A DNA stretch of 64,000 nucleotides from Gemmobacter sp. 24YEA27 (GTDB lineage: Bacteria > Pseudomonadota > Alphaproteobacteria > Rhodobacterales > Rhodobacteraceae): assembly GCF_030052995.1 (NCBI RefSeq), contig NZ_JASJPW010000001.1:1-64000 (forward strand). The letters run 5' to 3'. A program made the translations under genes and the position numbers. This document shows, piece after piece, positions 8,706 to 17,914 of the stretch (the first letter of the stretch is position 1; every line of letters starts with the position of its first letter). A model generated the notes under the pieces. That model was not told the DNA's origin and made no database searches. It worked only from the letters and a program-made list of their open reading frames with translations.

Positions 8706-9542
8706 TTACACCCTTGTCAGGATCACCCCGGCAACAATAACAAGCGCCGCCGCAGCCTTTTCCCGGCTCATCCTCTCGCCAAAGACCAGCCAGCCGATCA
8801 GCACCGCGAACAGGATCGAGGTTTCGCGCAGCGCCGCCACCAGCGCGATGGGGGCAATGGTCATGGCCCAGACCGCAATCGCATAGGCGCCAAAGCTCGC
8901 GGCGGCGCCGATCGTGCCCATCTTCCAGGCCTGAAAGCCCATCGGCACCACTTTGCGACCGCGCATGGCCAGCATCCCCAGCGAGAAGATCAGCCCATCC
9001 GCCACGAAAACCCAGGCGATATAGGACACGGCATTACCCGAGATCCGCGCACCCTGGCCGTCGATCAGCGTATAGCAGGCGGTCGCCAGGGCCGAGCCAA
9101 GTGCAAAGGGCACCAGCTTGCGGTTCTCGTCGCTCGAAAACACGCCCCGCGCCATCATCAGGATCCCGGCCGCCAGCACGGCAATGGCGAGATACTGGCG
9201 CGAACTCATCACATCGGTCAGCAGGAATATCCCCGCCACCGTCACCAGCATAGGCGCCGCCCCGCGCGCAATCGGGTAGACGCGGCTCAGATCACCGCGC
9301 TCATAGGCATAGCTGAGAAAGTACTTATAGGCGAAATGCGTGATCCCAGCCGCGATCACCCAGGGGATTGCCGCCGGATTGATCGGCCCCATGAAATAGG
9401 CGACGCCAAGGCCGATCGGCACTTCCATCACCGACAGAACCACCATTGCACCTATCTTGGAAGTGCCAAGCTTGATCAGCGCATTCCACAGCGCATGGAG
9501 GAAGGCCGCTGCCATGACAGCGAGAAAGACGCCAAAGGTCAC
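8706..9542 (-). CDS. EamA/DMT-superfamily transporter
   Basis: 278 residues with about ten hydrophobic segments arranged as two EamA repeats (roughly residues 5-135 and 145-275), the hallmark of the drug/metabolite transporter superfamily. The second repeat ends with ILFAVLIGWLVFGERMSREKAAAALVIVAGVIL, matching the family's C-terminal signature. Inner membrane. Substrate cannot be assigned; relatives export amino acids or metabolites. Start at ATG 9542 (MTFGVFLAVMAAAFLHAL). No co-directional operon partner nearby. Confidence 0.85.
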   Translation of the reverse strand: MTFGVFLAVMAAAFLHALWNALIKLGTSKIGAMVVLSVMEVPIGLGVAYFMGPINPAAIPWVIAAGITHFAYKYFLSYAYERGDLSRVYPIARGAAPMLVTVAGIFLLTDVMSSRQYLAIAVLAAGILMMARGVFSSDENRKLVPFALGSALATACYTLIDGQGARISGNAVSYIAWVFVADGLIFSLGMLAMRGRKVVPMGFQAWKMGTIGAAASFGAYAIAVWAMTIAPIALVAALRETSILFAVLIGWLVFGERMSREKAAAALVIVAGVILTRV

Positions 9543-9609
9543 GATGAAAAACCGTTACAGTTCCGTTACGCCGATCTCTGGCACGCGGCGGCGGCGGCGG
9601 CAAGCGCGC

Positions 9610-10056
9610 TCATATCAGAAGCCCTGCCGCCCCCTCGAACCGCAAGAGCGCCACTTTGGTCTCGACACCGCCGGGGGCAGAAAAGCCTCCCAGCGTCTTT
9701 GCACCCAGCACCCGGTGGCAGGGAATGATGATCGGGATCGGATTGGCACCGCAGGCCTGGCCCACAGCCTGGGCGGGCGCGCCTGTCAGCTTCGCGATCT
9801 CGCCATAGCTGCGGGTCTCGCCCTGAGGGATCGCCGCCATCGCGCGGCGGACCTTTTCATGCAGCCCCCTGCCCCAGTCGAGCGGCAGGTCAAACTGCAC
9901 CAGCCGGCGCTCGAACCAGGCCGCGAGCTGTGCGAGCCCCTCTCGTTGCAGCGGGCTGTCCCCGGCCTCGCCCTCCCCCCAGACCAATGCGGTGATCTGC
10001 TGGCCATCATCGCGCAATGAGACGGGACCAAAGGGGGTGAGGCAGAAATTCGTCAT
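9610..10056 (-). CDS. ogt: Methylated-DNA--[protein]-cysteine S-methyltransferase
   Basis: Suicide enzyme that removes alkyl groups from O6-alkylguanine onto its own cysteine. 148 residues, close to the compact Ogt type. The active-site motif IIIPCHRVLGAK places the acceptor at Cys113; the helix-turn-helix DNA-binding part is RSYGEIAKLTGAPAQAVGQACGANP just before it. Start ATG 10056 overlaps the stop codon of the exported protein upstream (ATGA), so the two are probably co-translated. Confidence 0.9.
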   Translation of the reverse strand: MTNFCLTPFGPVSLRDDGQQITALVWGEGEAGDSPLQREGLAQLAAWFERRLVQFDLPLDWGRGLHEKVRRAMAAIPQGETRSYGEIAKLTGAPAQAVGQACGANPIPIIIPCHRVLGAKTLGGFSAPGGVETKVALLRFEGAAGLLI

Positions 10057-10658
10057 TCGAAATTCACCAGGGTGACGGGATTGCCCTTGCCATCATAGCT
10101 GGCATCCACCTCATAGCGCACCAGCCGGAAGGCGGCATCCTGCAGCCGCCAGACCCCGCTATCCGAGGCATCCCCGATCCCGCGCCAGAAGCTATGGGCC
10201 GAAATCTGCAGCGTTTCAGGATCGAACCCGGCATTGATCGCCAGCAGATCCGCACTCCAGCCATTGATTTCCAAAAGGCTCACCACGCTATCCGCCTCAC
10301 CGGGCGCCGCGGCCTTCTCGTCATATTCGATCTTCAGCGTTGGCCGGGTCAGGCCCACCGGAATCGCTCCGCCCTGATCGGAGGAGATCATGAAGACCTG
10401 CGAGGTATTATAGGCGTAGATTTCGCATTGAAACTCCCAGACCACCATCGGGATCGGATCGCCCCAGCTGCCGGGGCTTTCGACCTCGAACCGCTTCGGG
10501 GGCTTGAGCAGCCGGCCATCTTCGGAAAACGCCCCGGTGCATTCTTCGGCAAAGGTCGCTGAAAAAGCCGCAATGGCGATGGCATCCTCAGGCAGCGCCG
10601 CCTGGGAGAAGACCGGGCTGGCCGTCGCCAGCAGCAGCGGAAACAGGATCTTTCGCAT
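10053..10658 (-). CDS. Exported protein, DUF1176-like
   Basis: 201 residues starting with a signal peptide (MRKILFPLLLATASPVFSQA, cleavage near residue 20). The mature part has the pattern of DUF1176 proteins: WEFQCEIYAYNTSQVFM, then NAGFDPETLQISAHSFWRGIGD and a final SGVWRLQDAAFRLVRYE. Function unknown, presumably periplasmic. ATG 10658 is preceded by GGAGACC. The gene overlaps ogt by four bases. Confidence 0.65.
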   Translation of the reverse strand: MRKILFPLLLATASPVFSQAALPEDAIAIAAFSATFAEECTGAFSEDGRLLKPPKRFEVESPGSWGDPIPMVVWEFQCEIYAYNTSQVFMISSDQGGAIPVGLTRPTLKIEYDEKAAAPGEADSVVSLLEINGWSADLLAINAGFDPETLQISAHSFWRGIGDASDSGVWRLQDAAFRLVRYEVDASYDGKGNPVTLVNFE

Positions 10659-10745
10659 CAGAGGGTCTCCTTCACATGCGAGACTGGCATGTCGGCCCCC
10701 CGCTGCCAAGCGCCGCGCCCTGCCCGATCCGGAGGACGGCGTGGA

Positions 10746-11675
10746 TCAGCAGCGAGGTGCCAGCACGCTGCGCTCGGGCGCGATCTTTTCTTCGGTGCCC
10801 GGGGCCCGCGCCATGGCGAGGGGCCGGAACGCCTCGCGCAGGACCGCCGCCATGCCTTCGATCGCCGCCGAGCCGCCTCGCGGATTGCGCCGCAGCAGCA
10901 CCCGCGCCGAATCAATCGCCGGAAAGCCCTCTTCCACCGTCAGTTCGCGGCATCCGACGGGGATCGTCGACCGCGACAGCGGCGAGATCGCCATGCCATT
11001 CGTCACCGCATTGCGCATGCCGCTGGCCACATCGCAATACCAGGCCCGCCGCCAGCGCAGCCCCTGGTGGTTCAGCGCCGCTTCGGCAAATTCGCGACAC
11101 CAGGAGCTTTCGATATAGACCGAGACCGGCAACGGGCTTCTGAGATGCTGCATATGGGTCATCGAGGTCACCCAGACCGTCGGGTCGATGGCCAGAAGCT
11201 CGCCTTCCTGGAAATAACTGGTGTCATGGATCACCGCGATGTCCAGCCGGTCTTCCTCCAGCGCTTCCAGCTGTTTTTCGGAATGGTCGCACAGGACCGA
11301 GACCTGCAGCCCCTCATGGCGTTCGTCAAAGGCGGCAAGCGCGCGCGGCAGGATGGTGCCGGAATATTCATCCGGAAAACCCACCCGGACCGGCCCGGTC
11401 AGTGGTTTTTCCCGCAATGCCAGCGTCGCCTCATCCAAGAGTGCGACCACGCGCTGCGCATAGGGCAAGAGCTGCTCGCCGCGCGCCGTCAGGCTGACGC
11501 CGCGCGCAAGCCGCTGGAACAAAGGCTGGCCAAGATTTTCCTCCAGCCGCCGGATCAACAGGCTGACCGCCGATTGCGTCCGGCCCAGCCGTGAAGCCGC
11601 GAGCGTCACCGAGCCGGCCTCGGCCACGGCGAGAAAGCCACGCATCAGATCGCTTTCAAGATGGGGATGTGACAT
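10746..11675 (-). CDS. LysR-family transcriptional regulator
   Basis: 309 residues with an N-terminal winged helix-turn-helix (LMRGFLAVAEAGSVTLAASRLGRTQSAVSLLIRRLEENLG, residues 10-50) and a LysR-type substrate-binding domain (about 90-295). It has its own promoter at 11708-11736 and a DUF1127 gene lies divergently. LysR proteins often control the divergent neighbour, but a DUF1127 gene would be an unusual target, and the nearby exported protein and ogt lie downstream on the same strand. Effector unknown. Confidence 0.88.
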   Translation of the reverse strand: MSHPHLESDLMRGFLAVAEAGSVTLAASRLGRTQSAVSLLIRRLEENLGQPLFQRLARGVSLTARGEQLLPYAQRVVALLDEATLALREKPLTGPVRVGFPDEYSGTILPRALAAFDERHEGLQVSVLCDHSEKQLEALEEDRLDIAVIHDTSYFQEGELLAIDPTVWVTSMTHMQHLRSPLPVSVYIESSWCREFAEAALNHQGLRWRRAWYCDVASGMRNAVTNGMAISPLSRSTIPVGCRELTVEEGFPAIDSARVLLRRNPRGGSAAIEGMAAVLREAFRPLAMARAPGTEEKIAPERSVLAPRC

Positions 11676-11707
11676 CGCCAGACCTATAAATGAAACTCAT
11701 GAAACCC

Positions 11708-11736
11708 ATTAAATCTATTCGTTTGTGAAATGTCAA
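11708..11736 (-). promoter_or_regulatory. Sigma-70 promoter of the LysR gene
   Basis: On the minus strand TTGACA (11736-11731) and TTTAAT (11713-11708) are separated by exactly 17 bases. Close to consensus; transcription would start about 25 bases before the LysR start codon. Confidence 0.7.
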
Positions 11737-11777
11737 AACCGGAGCGATACAGATGAGGTAATTCCAAGGAGGCTAAA

Positions 11778-11981
11778 ATGTTCACCCGCCTGAAATCGCA
11801 GATGCAGATGCGCCGCTCTACCGCGTTCCTGCTTAATCGCGCGGATGACCGGCTGCTGGACGATATCGGCCTGACCCGTGGCGATCTGATGGCCATGCAT
11901 GAGGGTCTGGAGCCCGATACCGGCACCGCCAATGCGCAGGTTCTGTTGCCGCTCTGGCTTGGCGCGAAGCGCGCCGCCTGA
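11778..11981 (+). CDS. DUF1127 domain protein
   Basis: 67 residues. The DUF1127 core DDRLLDDIGLTRGDLM lies at residues 25-40, preceded by the basic stretch LKSQMQMRRSTAF. Small Arg-rich DUF1127 proteins in alphaproteobacteria have been linked to RNA turnover and phosphate or stress responses, but no activity can be assigned here. A strong ribosome site AAGGAGG lies 8 bases upstream of the ATG. Followed by a clear terminator, so monocistronic. The LysR gene is divergent. Confidence 0.85.
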   Translation: MFTRLKSQMQMRRSTAFLLNRADDRLLDDIGLTRGDLMAMHEGLEPDTGTANAQVLLPLWLGAKRAA

Positions 11982-12030
11982 GCTTTGACCACCAGTTTTC
12001 TGATCGTCTCCTGTCGGTGACGAAACCTGG

Positions 12031-12060
12031 ACGCCAGCGATCGCCGCTGGCGTCTTTTTT
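12031..12060 (+). terminator. Rho-independent terminator of the DUF1127 gene
   Basis: ACGCCAGCG (12031-12039) and CGCTGGCGT (12045-12053) form a perfect 9-base-pair stem with loop ATCGC, followed by TTTTTT. Confidence 0.9.
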
Positions 12061-12095
12061 ACATTCCCCCTGGCTCTGCGGGCAAAGGTTGCGGG

Positions 12096-12683
12096 TCAGA
12101 GGTAGCCGGCTTCTGCCGCCTTTTCGCGCAGCTCTTCCCGGCTGAGGTCGATCATTGTCTCGCCCGCACGGGTCACGGTGGCCCGATTTCGGTCAATCCG
12201 GAACAGATCCTCTCCGACCTGAAATTCGATCTCTGGCGACATGGCGAGAAAGCCGCGCTTTGCAGTCAGCGTGAAAAGCGAATCGCGCAGCCCCTCGGCC
12301 TGGTCGCGGTAAAACAGCGCAATCAGCTGCGGCAGATGCATGCGGATGGCCTGGGCACCGGCCTTCCTTGCATCCGGCAATGGCACTTTGAACAGCCGCG
12401 ACGGTCCGGTGGCCATCTTAAAGGTGACATCATCGCCGAAAATCTCGCCCTTCACCTTTTGCGTGCTGCGTCTTTGCTGCGGCCTGGAAGGCACTTCCTG
12501 ATATTCGGCGCTGAAGCTTTCCCGCGCGCGCATCGGCTGGCGGTCGGTGACGGACACCACGCGCATCCGGGGCGACTGCTGTCCGGCAATCAGGGCGAGC
12601 CCAACCAGCAGCACATCGCCAAAGAACAGCCGCGAAAGGTCGAGAGACTGACGCCCGGCAATATCGCTGACCTGCATATTCAT
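12096..12683 (-). CDS. Hypothetical protein
   Basis: 195 residues, not recognised. Visible: a hydrophobic stretch FFGDVLLVGLALIAG at residues 20-34, a basic/Gln-rich middle (PSRPQQRRSTQKVKG), and a C-terminal acidic helix LSREELREKAAEAGYL. The alternation of beta-like segments (FRIDRNRATVTRAGETMIDL) suggests a compact globular C-terminal half. AGAGGGG lies before the ATG at 12683; a second ATG follows two codons later. Codon use is ordinary for the genome. It lies next to an integrase relic and a gene-poor stretch, so it may be accessory. Confidence 0.6.
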   Translation of the reverse strand: MNMQVSDIAGRQSLDLSRLFFGDVLLVGLALIAGQQSPRMRVVSVTDRQPMRARESFSAEYQEVPSRPQQRRSTQKVKGEIFGDDVTFKMATGPSRLFKVPLPDARKAGAQAIRMHLPQLIALFYRDQAEGLRDSLFTLTAKRGFLAMSPEIEFQVGEDLFRIDRNRATVTRAGETMIDLSREELREKAAEAGYL

Positions 12684-13433
12684 GGGCCTTGCCCCTCTAG
12701 CTGTGGAACCGATCCGTTCACAGACACCCTGAACCGGGCCGAAATCGGAACAAACTAAGGTAATCCCGCGACCAAAGGCGTCAGGTCACGGAAAACCCGC
12801 TCTGTGGTCCTCTTCGCGCCGCTTTCGCCACAGAAATCACCCCGTCAACTTTCAACACTCTCATTGTGGCGCTGCGGTTCTTCTTCCGGATGACCGGCGG
12901 ACGAGAGGAGATGAAGCGCTACATGCAATTGCGCACCGAGCCGCAAAAGCCAGAGGCTCGCACGCAGGGCCTGTTACGGCTCCGGTAATTCCATGTCGTC
13001 TTCTTCCTGCCGGCCGAGATCGCGCAGTCTGCCAGTTGGAACAATAGGTAGGCTGCGGGCTGCTCTTCAGGGTATCAGCGGAATCGGTCATGACCATCGC
13101 AGCCGCCCCCATGGCACAGGCGTCGCCCCTACCGTCAGCTCACTTTAGCCGCAGCATGATCCAAGAAGCGGCGGCCTCCGCCTTGGGAGGTTTCCCCGTT
13201 GGTCTTTGCCGCGCACGTGATCCGCGTTCCGGCGCGCCCCGCATCAGAAAGACTTAAGCAAGGACGCCGCTGCAACGGTTGAGGCGACGGGCCCCGGCAA
13301 CATCCACAGCTCCGGCCGCAATGAGGCCAAACGACAGGAGCGCATCTGGCACGGGGCGGGCGTCACCCTGCCGATGCCCGGCCGGACCGCTTACTGACCA
13401 TTCCCGCCGCGCAGGGGGGCGCCCGAAACAGAT
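12684..13433. other. Decayed accessory stretch before ileS
   Basis: About 750 bases without an intact gene. It contains the IS91-type integrase relic at 12839-12988. A second coding-like fragment without start codon ends at about 13397, with a translation ending HGAGVTLPMPGRTAY. No terminal repeats were found. I see no other gene. Confidence 0.45.
12839..12988 (+). pseudogene. Relic of an IS91-type tyrosine recombinase
   Basis: The frame reads TPSTFNTLIVALRFFFRMTG followed by REEMKRYMQLRTEPQKP and stops at 12986-12988. This matches the core-binding domain of integrases accompanying IS91 elements, which read roughly ...TINxxxxALRFFFxVTxxRxEMxRxxxxxREPRKLPVVLS. Only about 45 residues remain, the catalytic domain is absent, and there is no proper start (a GTG at 12866 is in frame). 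Assignment is from memory of the family. Confidence 0.45.
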
Positions 13434-13463
13434 AAGGGCCGCATCCTGCGATGCGACCCTTTT
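13434..13463 (-). terminator. Terminator of ileS
   Basis: AAGGGcCGCATC (13434-13445) pairs with GATGCGaCCCTT (13450-13461) with one mismatch around a CTGC loop. It lies 20 bases past the ileS stop codon. The T tract is short, so termination efficiency is uncertain. Confidence 0.6.
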
Positions 13464-13480
13464 GGTTCTCAGGACGTCCC

Positions 13481-16420
13481 TCAGCCCAGGACGCTGTTAC
13501 AGCGCGCGCAGGTCTCGGGGTGCTTGTGGCCGCCGACATCGGGCAGGATCTGCCAGCAGCGCTGGCATTTCGCGCCTTCCGCCGGGGCGAAGACCACTTT
13601 CACCGCCGGTGCATCGGCCAGGGTGAAAGCCCCATCCGGCGCGGCGGCATCGGTCACGCGGATGCCGCTGGTGATGCAGATATCGGCGAAGGCGACCGAA
13701 TTCAGCGCGGCCAGCATCGCCGTATCCGCCACATGGACCACCGGCTTCGCCTCAAGGCTGGCGCCGATCACCTTGGCGGTACGCTCCACCTCCAGCGCGC
13801 CGGTCACGACGCGGCGGGCGGCGCGGATCCCGTCCCATTTCGCGGCGAGGGTCTCGTTTTTCCAGCCTGCCGGTGTCTCGCAGAAATCCTCAAGATGAAC
13901 CGAGCTCTCCTCGCCCGGATGGCGCGAGAGCCAGACATCTTCCATCGTGAAGGGCAGGATCGGTGCGAGCCAGGTCGTCAGGCGCTGGAACAACAGATCC
14001 AGCACCGTGCGCGCGGCCCGGCGGCGGAGACTGTCGGGCGCATCGCAATAAAGCGCATCCTTGCGGATGTCGAAATAGAAGGCCGAGAGATCGACCGTCG
14101 CAAAGTTGAACAGCGTCTGGAACACGCCCGCAAAATTGAAGGCACGGTATTCGCGCCGCACTTCGGCATCGAGTTCCGCGAGGCGGTGCAGCACCCATTG
14201 CTCCAGCTCGGGCATTTCCGCCGCGTCGAGGCGCTCGGCCTCCTGGAAGCCGGACAATGCGCCCAGCATGAAACGCAAAGTATTCCTCAGCCGGCGATAG
14301 CTGTCGGCGGTGCCTTTGATGATCTTCGGCCCGATCCGCTGATCCAGCGTGTAATCGGTCTGCGCCACCCAGAGCCGCAGGATATCGGCGCCATATTCGG
14401 CGATGATCTCTTGCGGCGCGACCGTGTTGCCGATGGATTTGGACATTTTCATGCCCTTCTCATCCAGCGTGAAACCATGCGTCACCACATTGCGGTAGGG
14501 CGCGCGGCCGCGCGTGGCCGAAGCCTGCAACAAAGACGAATGGAACCAGCCGCGATGCTGGTCGGTGCCTTCCATATAGACATCGGCGATGCCGTCATCG
14601 GTGCCGTCGGCGCGGTCACGCAGCACGAAAGCATGGGTCGAACCGGAATCGAACCAGACATCGAGCACATCAAAGACCTGGTCATAATCCGCCGGATTAA
14701 CCACGCCTTCGAGCACTTTTTCCTTGAAGCCTTCCACATACCAGACATCGGCGCCGTCTTTTTCAAAGGCGTCAGAGATGCGGCTGTTGACCGTTTCATT
14801 GCGCAACAGGAAATCCGGGTCGGTCGGTTTCGCGCCTTTTTTGGTAAAGCAGGTCAGCGGCACACCCCAGGCGCGCTGACGCGACAGCACCCAGTCGGGG
14901 CGGTGCTCGATCATCGAATGCAGGCGGTTCTTGCCGGAAACCGGGGTGAATTCCACCAGATCCTCGATCGAGGTCAGGGCGCGTTTGCGGATCGTATCGC
15001 CGAACTCGCCAAAGCCGTCATCCAGCTTTTCGTCGATGGCGGCGAACCATTGCGGCGTGTTGCGGAAGATCACCGGCGCTTTCGAGCGCCAGCTATGGGG
15101 ATAGCTGTGCTTGACCTTGCCCTTAGCCAGCAGCGCACCCGCATAGGCCATCTGCTTGATATTCGAGACATTGGCCGGGCCTTCCTTGCCATCGGCAAGG
15201 ATGATGTGCTGGCCGCCGAACAGCGGCAGATCGGCGCGATACGAGCTGTCTTCGGTGACATTATAGGTCATCGGCAGCCTGAACCTGACGCCCATCTGAT
15301 AGTCGTCATCGCCATGGCTCGGCGCGGTATGGACAAAGCCGGTGCCCGCATCATCGGTGACATGGTCGCCCGGCAGCATGGGAACGTCATAATCCCATTC
15401 GCCATTCGCGCCCTCAACCCCGTGATAGGGGTGGCGCAGGATCACGCCTTCGAATTCCGATGCTTTCACATCGCGCAGACGGGTCCAGGCCTCGACCTTT
15501 GCCGCAGCCTTAACGCCTTCGGCCAGCGCATCGGCCAGCACCAGGGTCTCTCCGACCACGGCCGTCGATTTCTCATCTGCGGCATCGACACGGTACAGAC
15601 CGTAAGCGATCTCTGGCCCGTAAGCGACCGCGCGGTTTTGCGGGATGGTCCAGGGCGTGGTGGTCCAGATCACCACCGAGGCATTCAGCAGCCCGGTATT
15701 GATGCAGCCATCCAGCTCCGGGAAGCTTGCCGCGGATGCAGGGCGGAACCGCACCCAGACCGTGTGGCTCGTATGGTCGTGATATTCGATCTCGGCCTCG
15801 GCCAGGGCGGTCTTCTCGACCGGCGACCACATGACGGGCTTCGACCCCTGATAGAGCGAGCCGTTCATCAACAGCTTCATGAAATCCTGGGCGATCACCG
15901 CCTCGGCATGGTAAGCCATTGTGAGATATGGGTCTTCCCAGTTCCCGTAGACACCCAGCCGCTTGAATTCCTCGCGCTGGATATCAACCCAGCCCTCGGC
16001 AAAGCGGCGGCATTCCTGGCGGAAATCGACGGTGCTCACATCGTCCTTATTCAGCCCTTTGGCGCGGTATTGCTCTTCGATTTTCCATTCGATCGGCAGA
16101 CCGTGGCAATCCCAGCCCGGCACATAGCGCGCGTCATGGCCCATCATCTGATGCGAACGCGTGATGATGTCTTTAATCGTCTTGTTCAGCGCGTGGCCGA
16201 TATGAAGATGGCCGTTGGCATAGGGCGGGCCGTCATGCAGCACGAAAGACGGGCGGCCCGGCTTCGCACGCAGGCGGTTATAGACCTCAAGCCGCGCCCA
16301 GCGGGCCAGCCATTCGGGCTCGCGGTTCGGCAGGTCGCCGCGCATCGGGAAATCGGTCTCGGGAAGAAATACGGTGTCGCGGTAGTCGACACCCGTTTCA
16401 GCGGTGGTTTCGGCGCACAT
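13481..16420 (-). CDS. ileS: Isoleucyl-tRNA synthetase
   Basis: Class I aminoacyl-tRNA synthetase, 979 residues. The HIGH signature is in GHLHIGHALNK near residue 70, followed by the CP1 editing domain, KMSKS in KMSKSIGNTVAP, the anticodon-binding domain, and a C-terminal zinc finger CQRCWQILPDVGG...CARC, typical of bacterial IleRS. Start taken at ATG 16420 (MCAETTAETGVDYRDT) because AGAGGA lies eight bases upstream; the frame is open much further back into the divergent gene. No T-box is expected or seen in this phylum. Confidence 0.97.
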   Translation of the reverse strand: MCAETTAETGVDYRDTVFLPETDFPMRGDLPNREPEWLARWARLEVYNRLRAKPGRPSFVLHDGPPYANGHLHIGHALNKTIKDIITRSHQMMGHDARYVPGWDCHGLPIEWKIEEQYRAKGLNKDDVSTVDFRQECRRFAEGWVDIQREEFKRLGVYGNWEDPYLTMAYHAEAVIAQDFMKLLMNGSLYQGSKPVMWSPVEKTALAEAEIEYHDHTSHTVWVRFRPASAASFPELDGCINTGLLNASVVIWTTTPWTIPQNRAVAYGPEIAYGLYRVDAADEKSTAVVGETLVLADALAEGVKAAAKVEAWTRLRDVKASEFEGVILRHPYHGVEGANGEWDYDVPMLPGDHVTDDAGTGFVHTAPSHGDDDYQMGVRFRLPMTYNVTEDSSYRADLPLFGGQHIILADGKEGPANVSNIKQMAYAGALLAKGKVKHSYPHSWRSKAPVIFRNTPQWFAAIDEKLDDGFGEFGDTIRKRALTSIEDLVEFTPVSGKNRLHSMIEHRPDWVLSRQRAWGVPLTCFTKKGAKPTDPDFLLRNETVNSRISDAFEKDGADVWYVEGFKEKVLEGVVNPADYDQVFDVLDVWFDSGSTHAFVLRDRADGTDDGIADVYMEGTDQHRGWFHSSLLQASATRGRAPYRNVVTHGFTLDEKGMKMSKSIGNTVAPQEIIAEYGADILRLWVAQTDYTLDQRIGPKIIKGTADSYRRLRNTLRFMLGALSGFQEAERLDAAEMPELEQWVLHRLAELDAEVRREYRAFNFAGVFQTLFNFATVDLSAFYFDIRKDALYCDAPDSLRRRAARTVLDLLFQRLTTWLAPILPFTMEDVWLSRHPGEESSVHLEDFCETPAGWKNETLAAKWDGIRAARRVVTGALEVERTAKVIGASLEAKPVVHVADTAMLAALNSVAFADICITSGIRVTDAAAPDGAFTLADAPAVKVVFAPAEGAKCQRCWQILPDVGGHKHPETCARCNSVLG

Positions 16421-16637
16421 CGATGCGGTCCTCTGGAATGTTGGCATTGGGGCGCCCCCTTGCCTGCGCGTCACGCAGCAGGAATGGTCCGCGCGAAATC
16501 TCCCGGCGTGCTGGTGTTCAGCGCGCCGGGCCGCTAATTCGGACACCCGGGGTCCGGGCGAGGATCGCAAAAGAATACGACATGGGGTCGGCTTATAGTC
16601 GCGGGCCGGGGTCGGGTCCAGTGCCAGGGTGAGGAAG

Positions 16638-17852
16638 ATGGCGGGGAAAAGCACGGCAAAAACGCTTGAGATCGCCGTGGTGGGTGCCGGCATGGGCGGG
16701 CTGGCGGCGGCAAGCCTGCTTGCGCGCGACGGCCACCGGGTCACGCTGGTCGAGCGGTTTGCGACGCCGCGCCCGCTGGGCTCGGGGCTGGTGGTGCAGC
16801 CAGTGGGCCTGGCCGTGCTGGACGAGCTGGGCCAGGGCGATGCAGCCCGCGCGCTCGGGGCGCCGCTCCGGCGGATGCGGGGCTGGTCGGTCAACCGTCT
16901 TGCAGGCGCCACCCGCAGCCGCATCGCGCTTGATGTGCATTACCCGGCCGCAGACCCCGCCTGTGCGATGCATCGCGCAAGCCTTTTTCATGTGCTCTGG
17001 CAGGCGATGCAGGCATCCCCGGTCACACTGATCAGCGGCGAGACGGTGCGAGAGGCACCGCTGCGCCAGGGCCGGCGGGTACTGGTCTCGGACAATGGCG
17101 AGATCGGCGGTTTTGACCTGGTGATCGATGCCTCCGGCGCGGGTTCGGCGCTGTCGCCTTTAAAGGCGCGGGAGCTTGGCTATGGCGCGATCTGGACGCA
17201 TGTCCCCTGGCCCGAAGGATCTGATCAGGGCCAGGATCAGCTGCGCCAGCGTTACTTTCGCGCAAGCCGCATGGCCGGCCTGATGCCCATCGGCCGCCTG
17301 CCCGGCGAGGCGGGCGCCCGCGCCGCCGTCTTCTGGTCGATGCCGCGCGCGGATCTGGCGGGCTGGGATGAAGCACGTTTCCAGGCCTGGAAGGCCGAGG
17401 CCAGCGCCTTCTGGCCCGTGATGCAGCCCTTCCTTGCTGGCCTGGATCATACCGGCAAGATGACGACAGCACTGTACAGCCATGGCACGCTGGACCGGCC
17501 TTATGCGCCGGGGCTGGTCTTTATCGGTGACAGTGCACATCGCGCCAGCCCGCAGCTTGGCCAGGGCGCGAATATGGCGCTGCTTGATGCTCTGGCGCTA
17601 CGCGAGGCGCTGCGCGGTGATATCGATGAGGCGCCCGCGGCCTATGCCAGAATGCGGCGCTGGCATGTGCGGATCTACCAGTTGTTCAGCCTGTTCCTGA
17701 CCCCGGCCTATCAGTCGGACAGCCGGGTTCTGCCACAGATCCGGGATCTGTTTCTGGCCCGGATCTCGCTGGTGCCACCAATGCCGCAGATATTGACGCG
17801 GCTGGTGGCTGGGCATCTCGTACCGCCTCTGGCCTCGAAACGCTGGCCCTGA
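16638..17852 (+). CDS. FAD-dependent monooxygenase (UbiH/PHBH-like)
   Basis: 404 residues. Dinucleotide-binding motif VVGAGMGGLAAASLLARDGH at residues 13-32, and the second FAD motif FIGDSAHRASPQLGQGANMAL near residue 300, both typical of group A flavoprotein hydroxylases that use NAD(P)H and O2. Substrate cannot be inferred; ubiquinone biosynthesis, aromatic hydroxylation or FAD-dependent oxidation of a secondary metabolite are all possible. ATG at 16638 is preceded by GTGAGG. Divergent from ileS; DUF2237 follows after 62 bases on the same strand. Confidence 0.82.
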   Translation: MAGKSTAKTLEIAVVGAGMGGLAAASLLARDGHRVTLVERFATPRPLGSGLVVQPVGLAVLDELGQGDAARALGAPLRRMRGWSVNRLAGATRSRIALDVHYPAADPACAMHRASLFHVLWQAMQASPVTLISGETVREAPLRQGRRVLVSDNGEIGGFDLVIDASGAGSALSPLKARELGYGAIWTHVPWPEGSDQGQDQLRQRYFRASRMAGLMPIGRLPGEAGARAAVFWSMPRADLAGWDEARFQAWKAEASAFWPVMQPFLAGLDHTGKMTTALYSHGTLDRPYAPGLVFIGDSAHRASPQLGQGANMALLDALALREALRGDIDEAPAAYARMRRWHVRIYQLFSLFLTPAYQSDSRVLPQIRDLFLARISLVPPMPQILTRLVAGHLVPPLASKRWP

Positions 17853-17914
17853 CCTGCCTCCCCTTGACCGGGCCGGGCGCTTTCAGCAGGCTGGGCCGCG
17901 AAAGGGAGCATGTG

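Noticed and set aside
13451..16537. A plus-strand open frame of more than 1000 codons opposite ileS
   Set aside because: It is exactly antisense to the highly conserved ileS, has no family resemblance, and arises from GC-rich codon bias.
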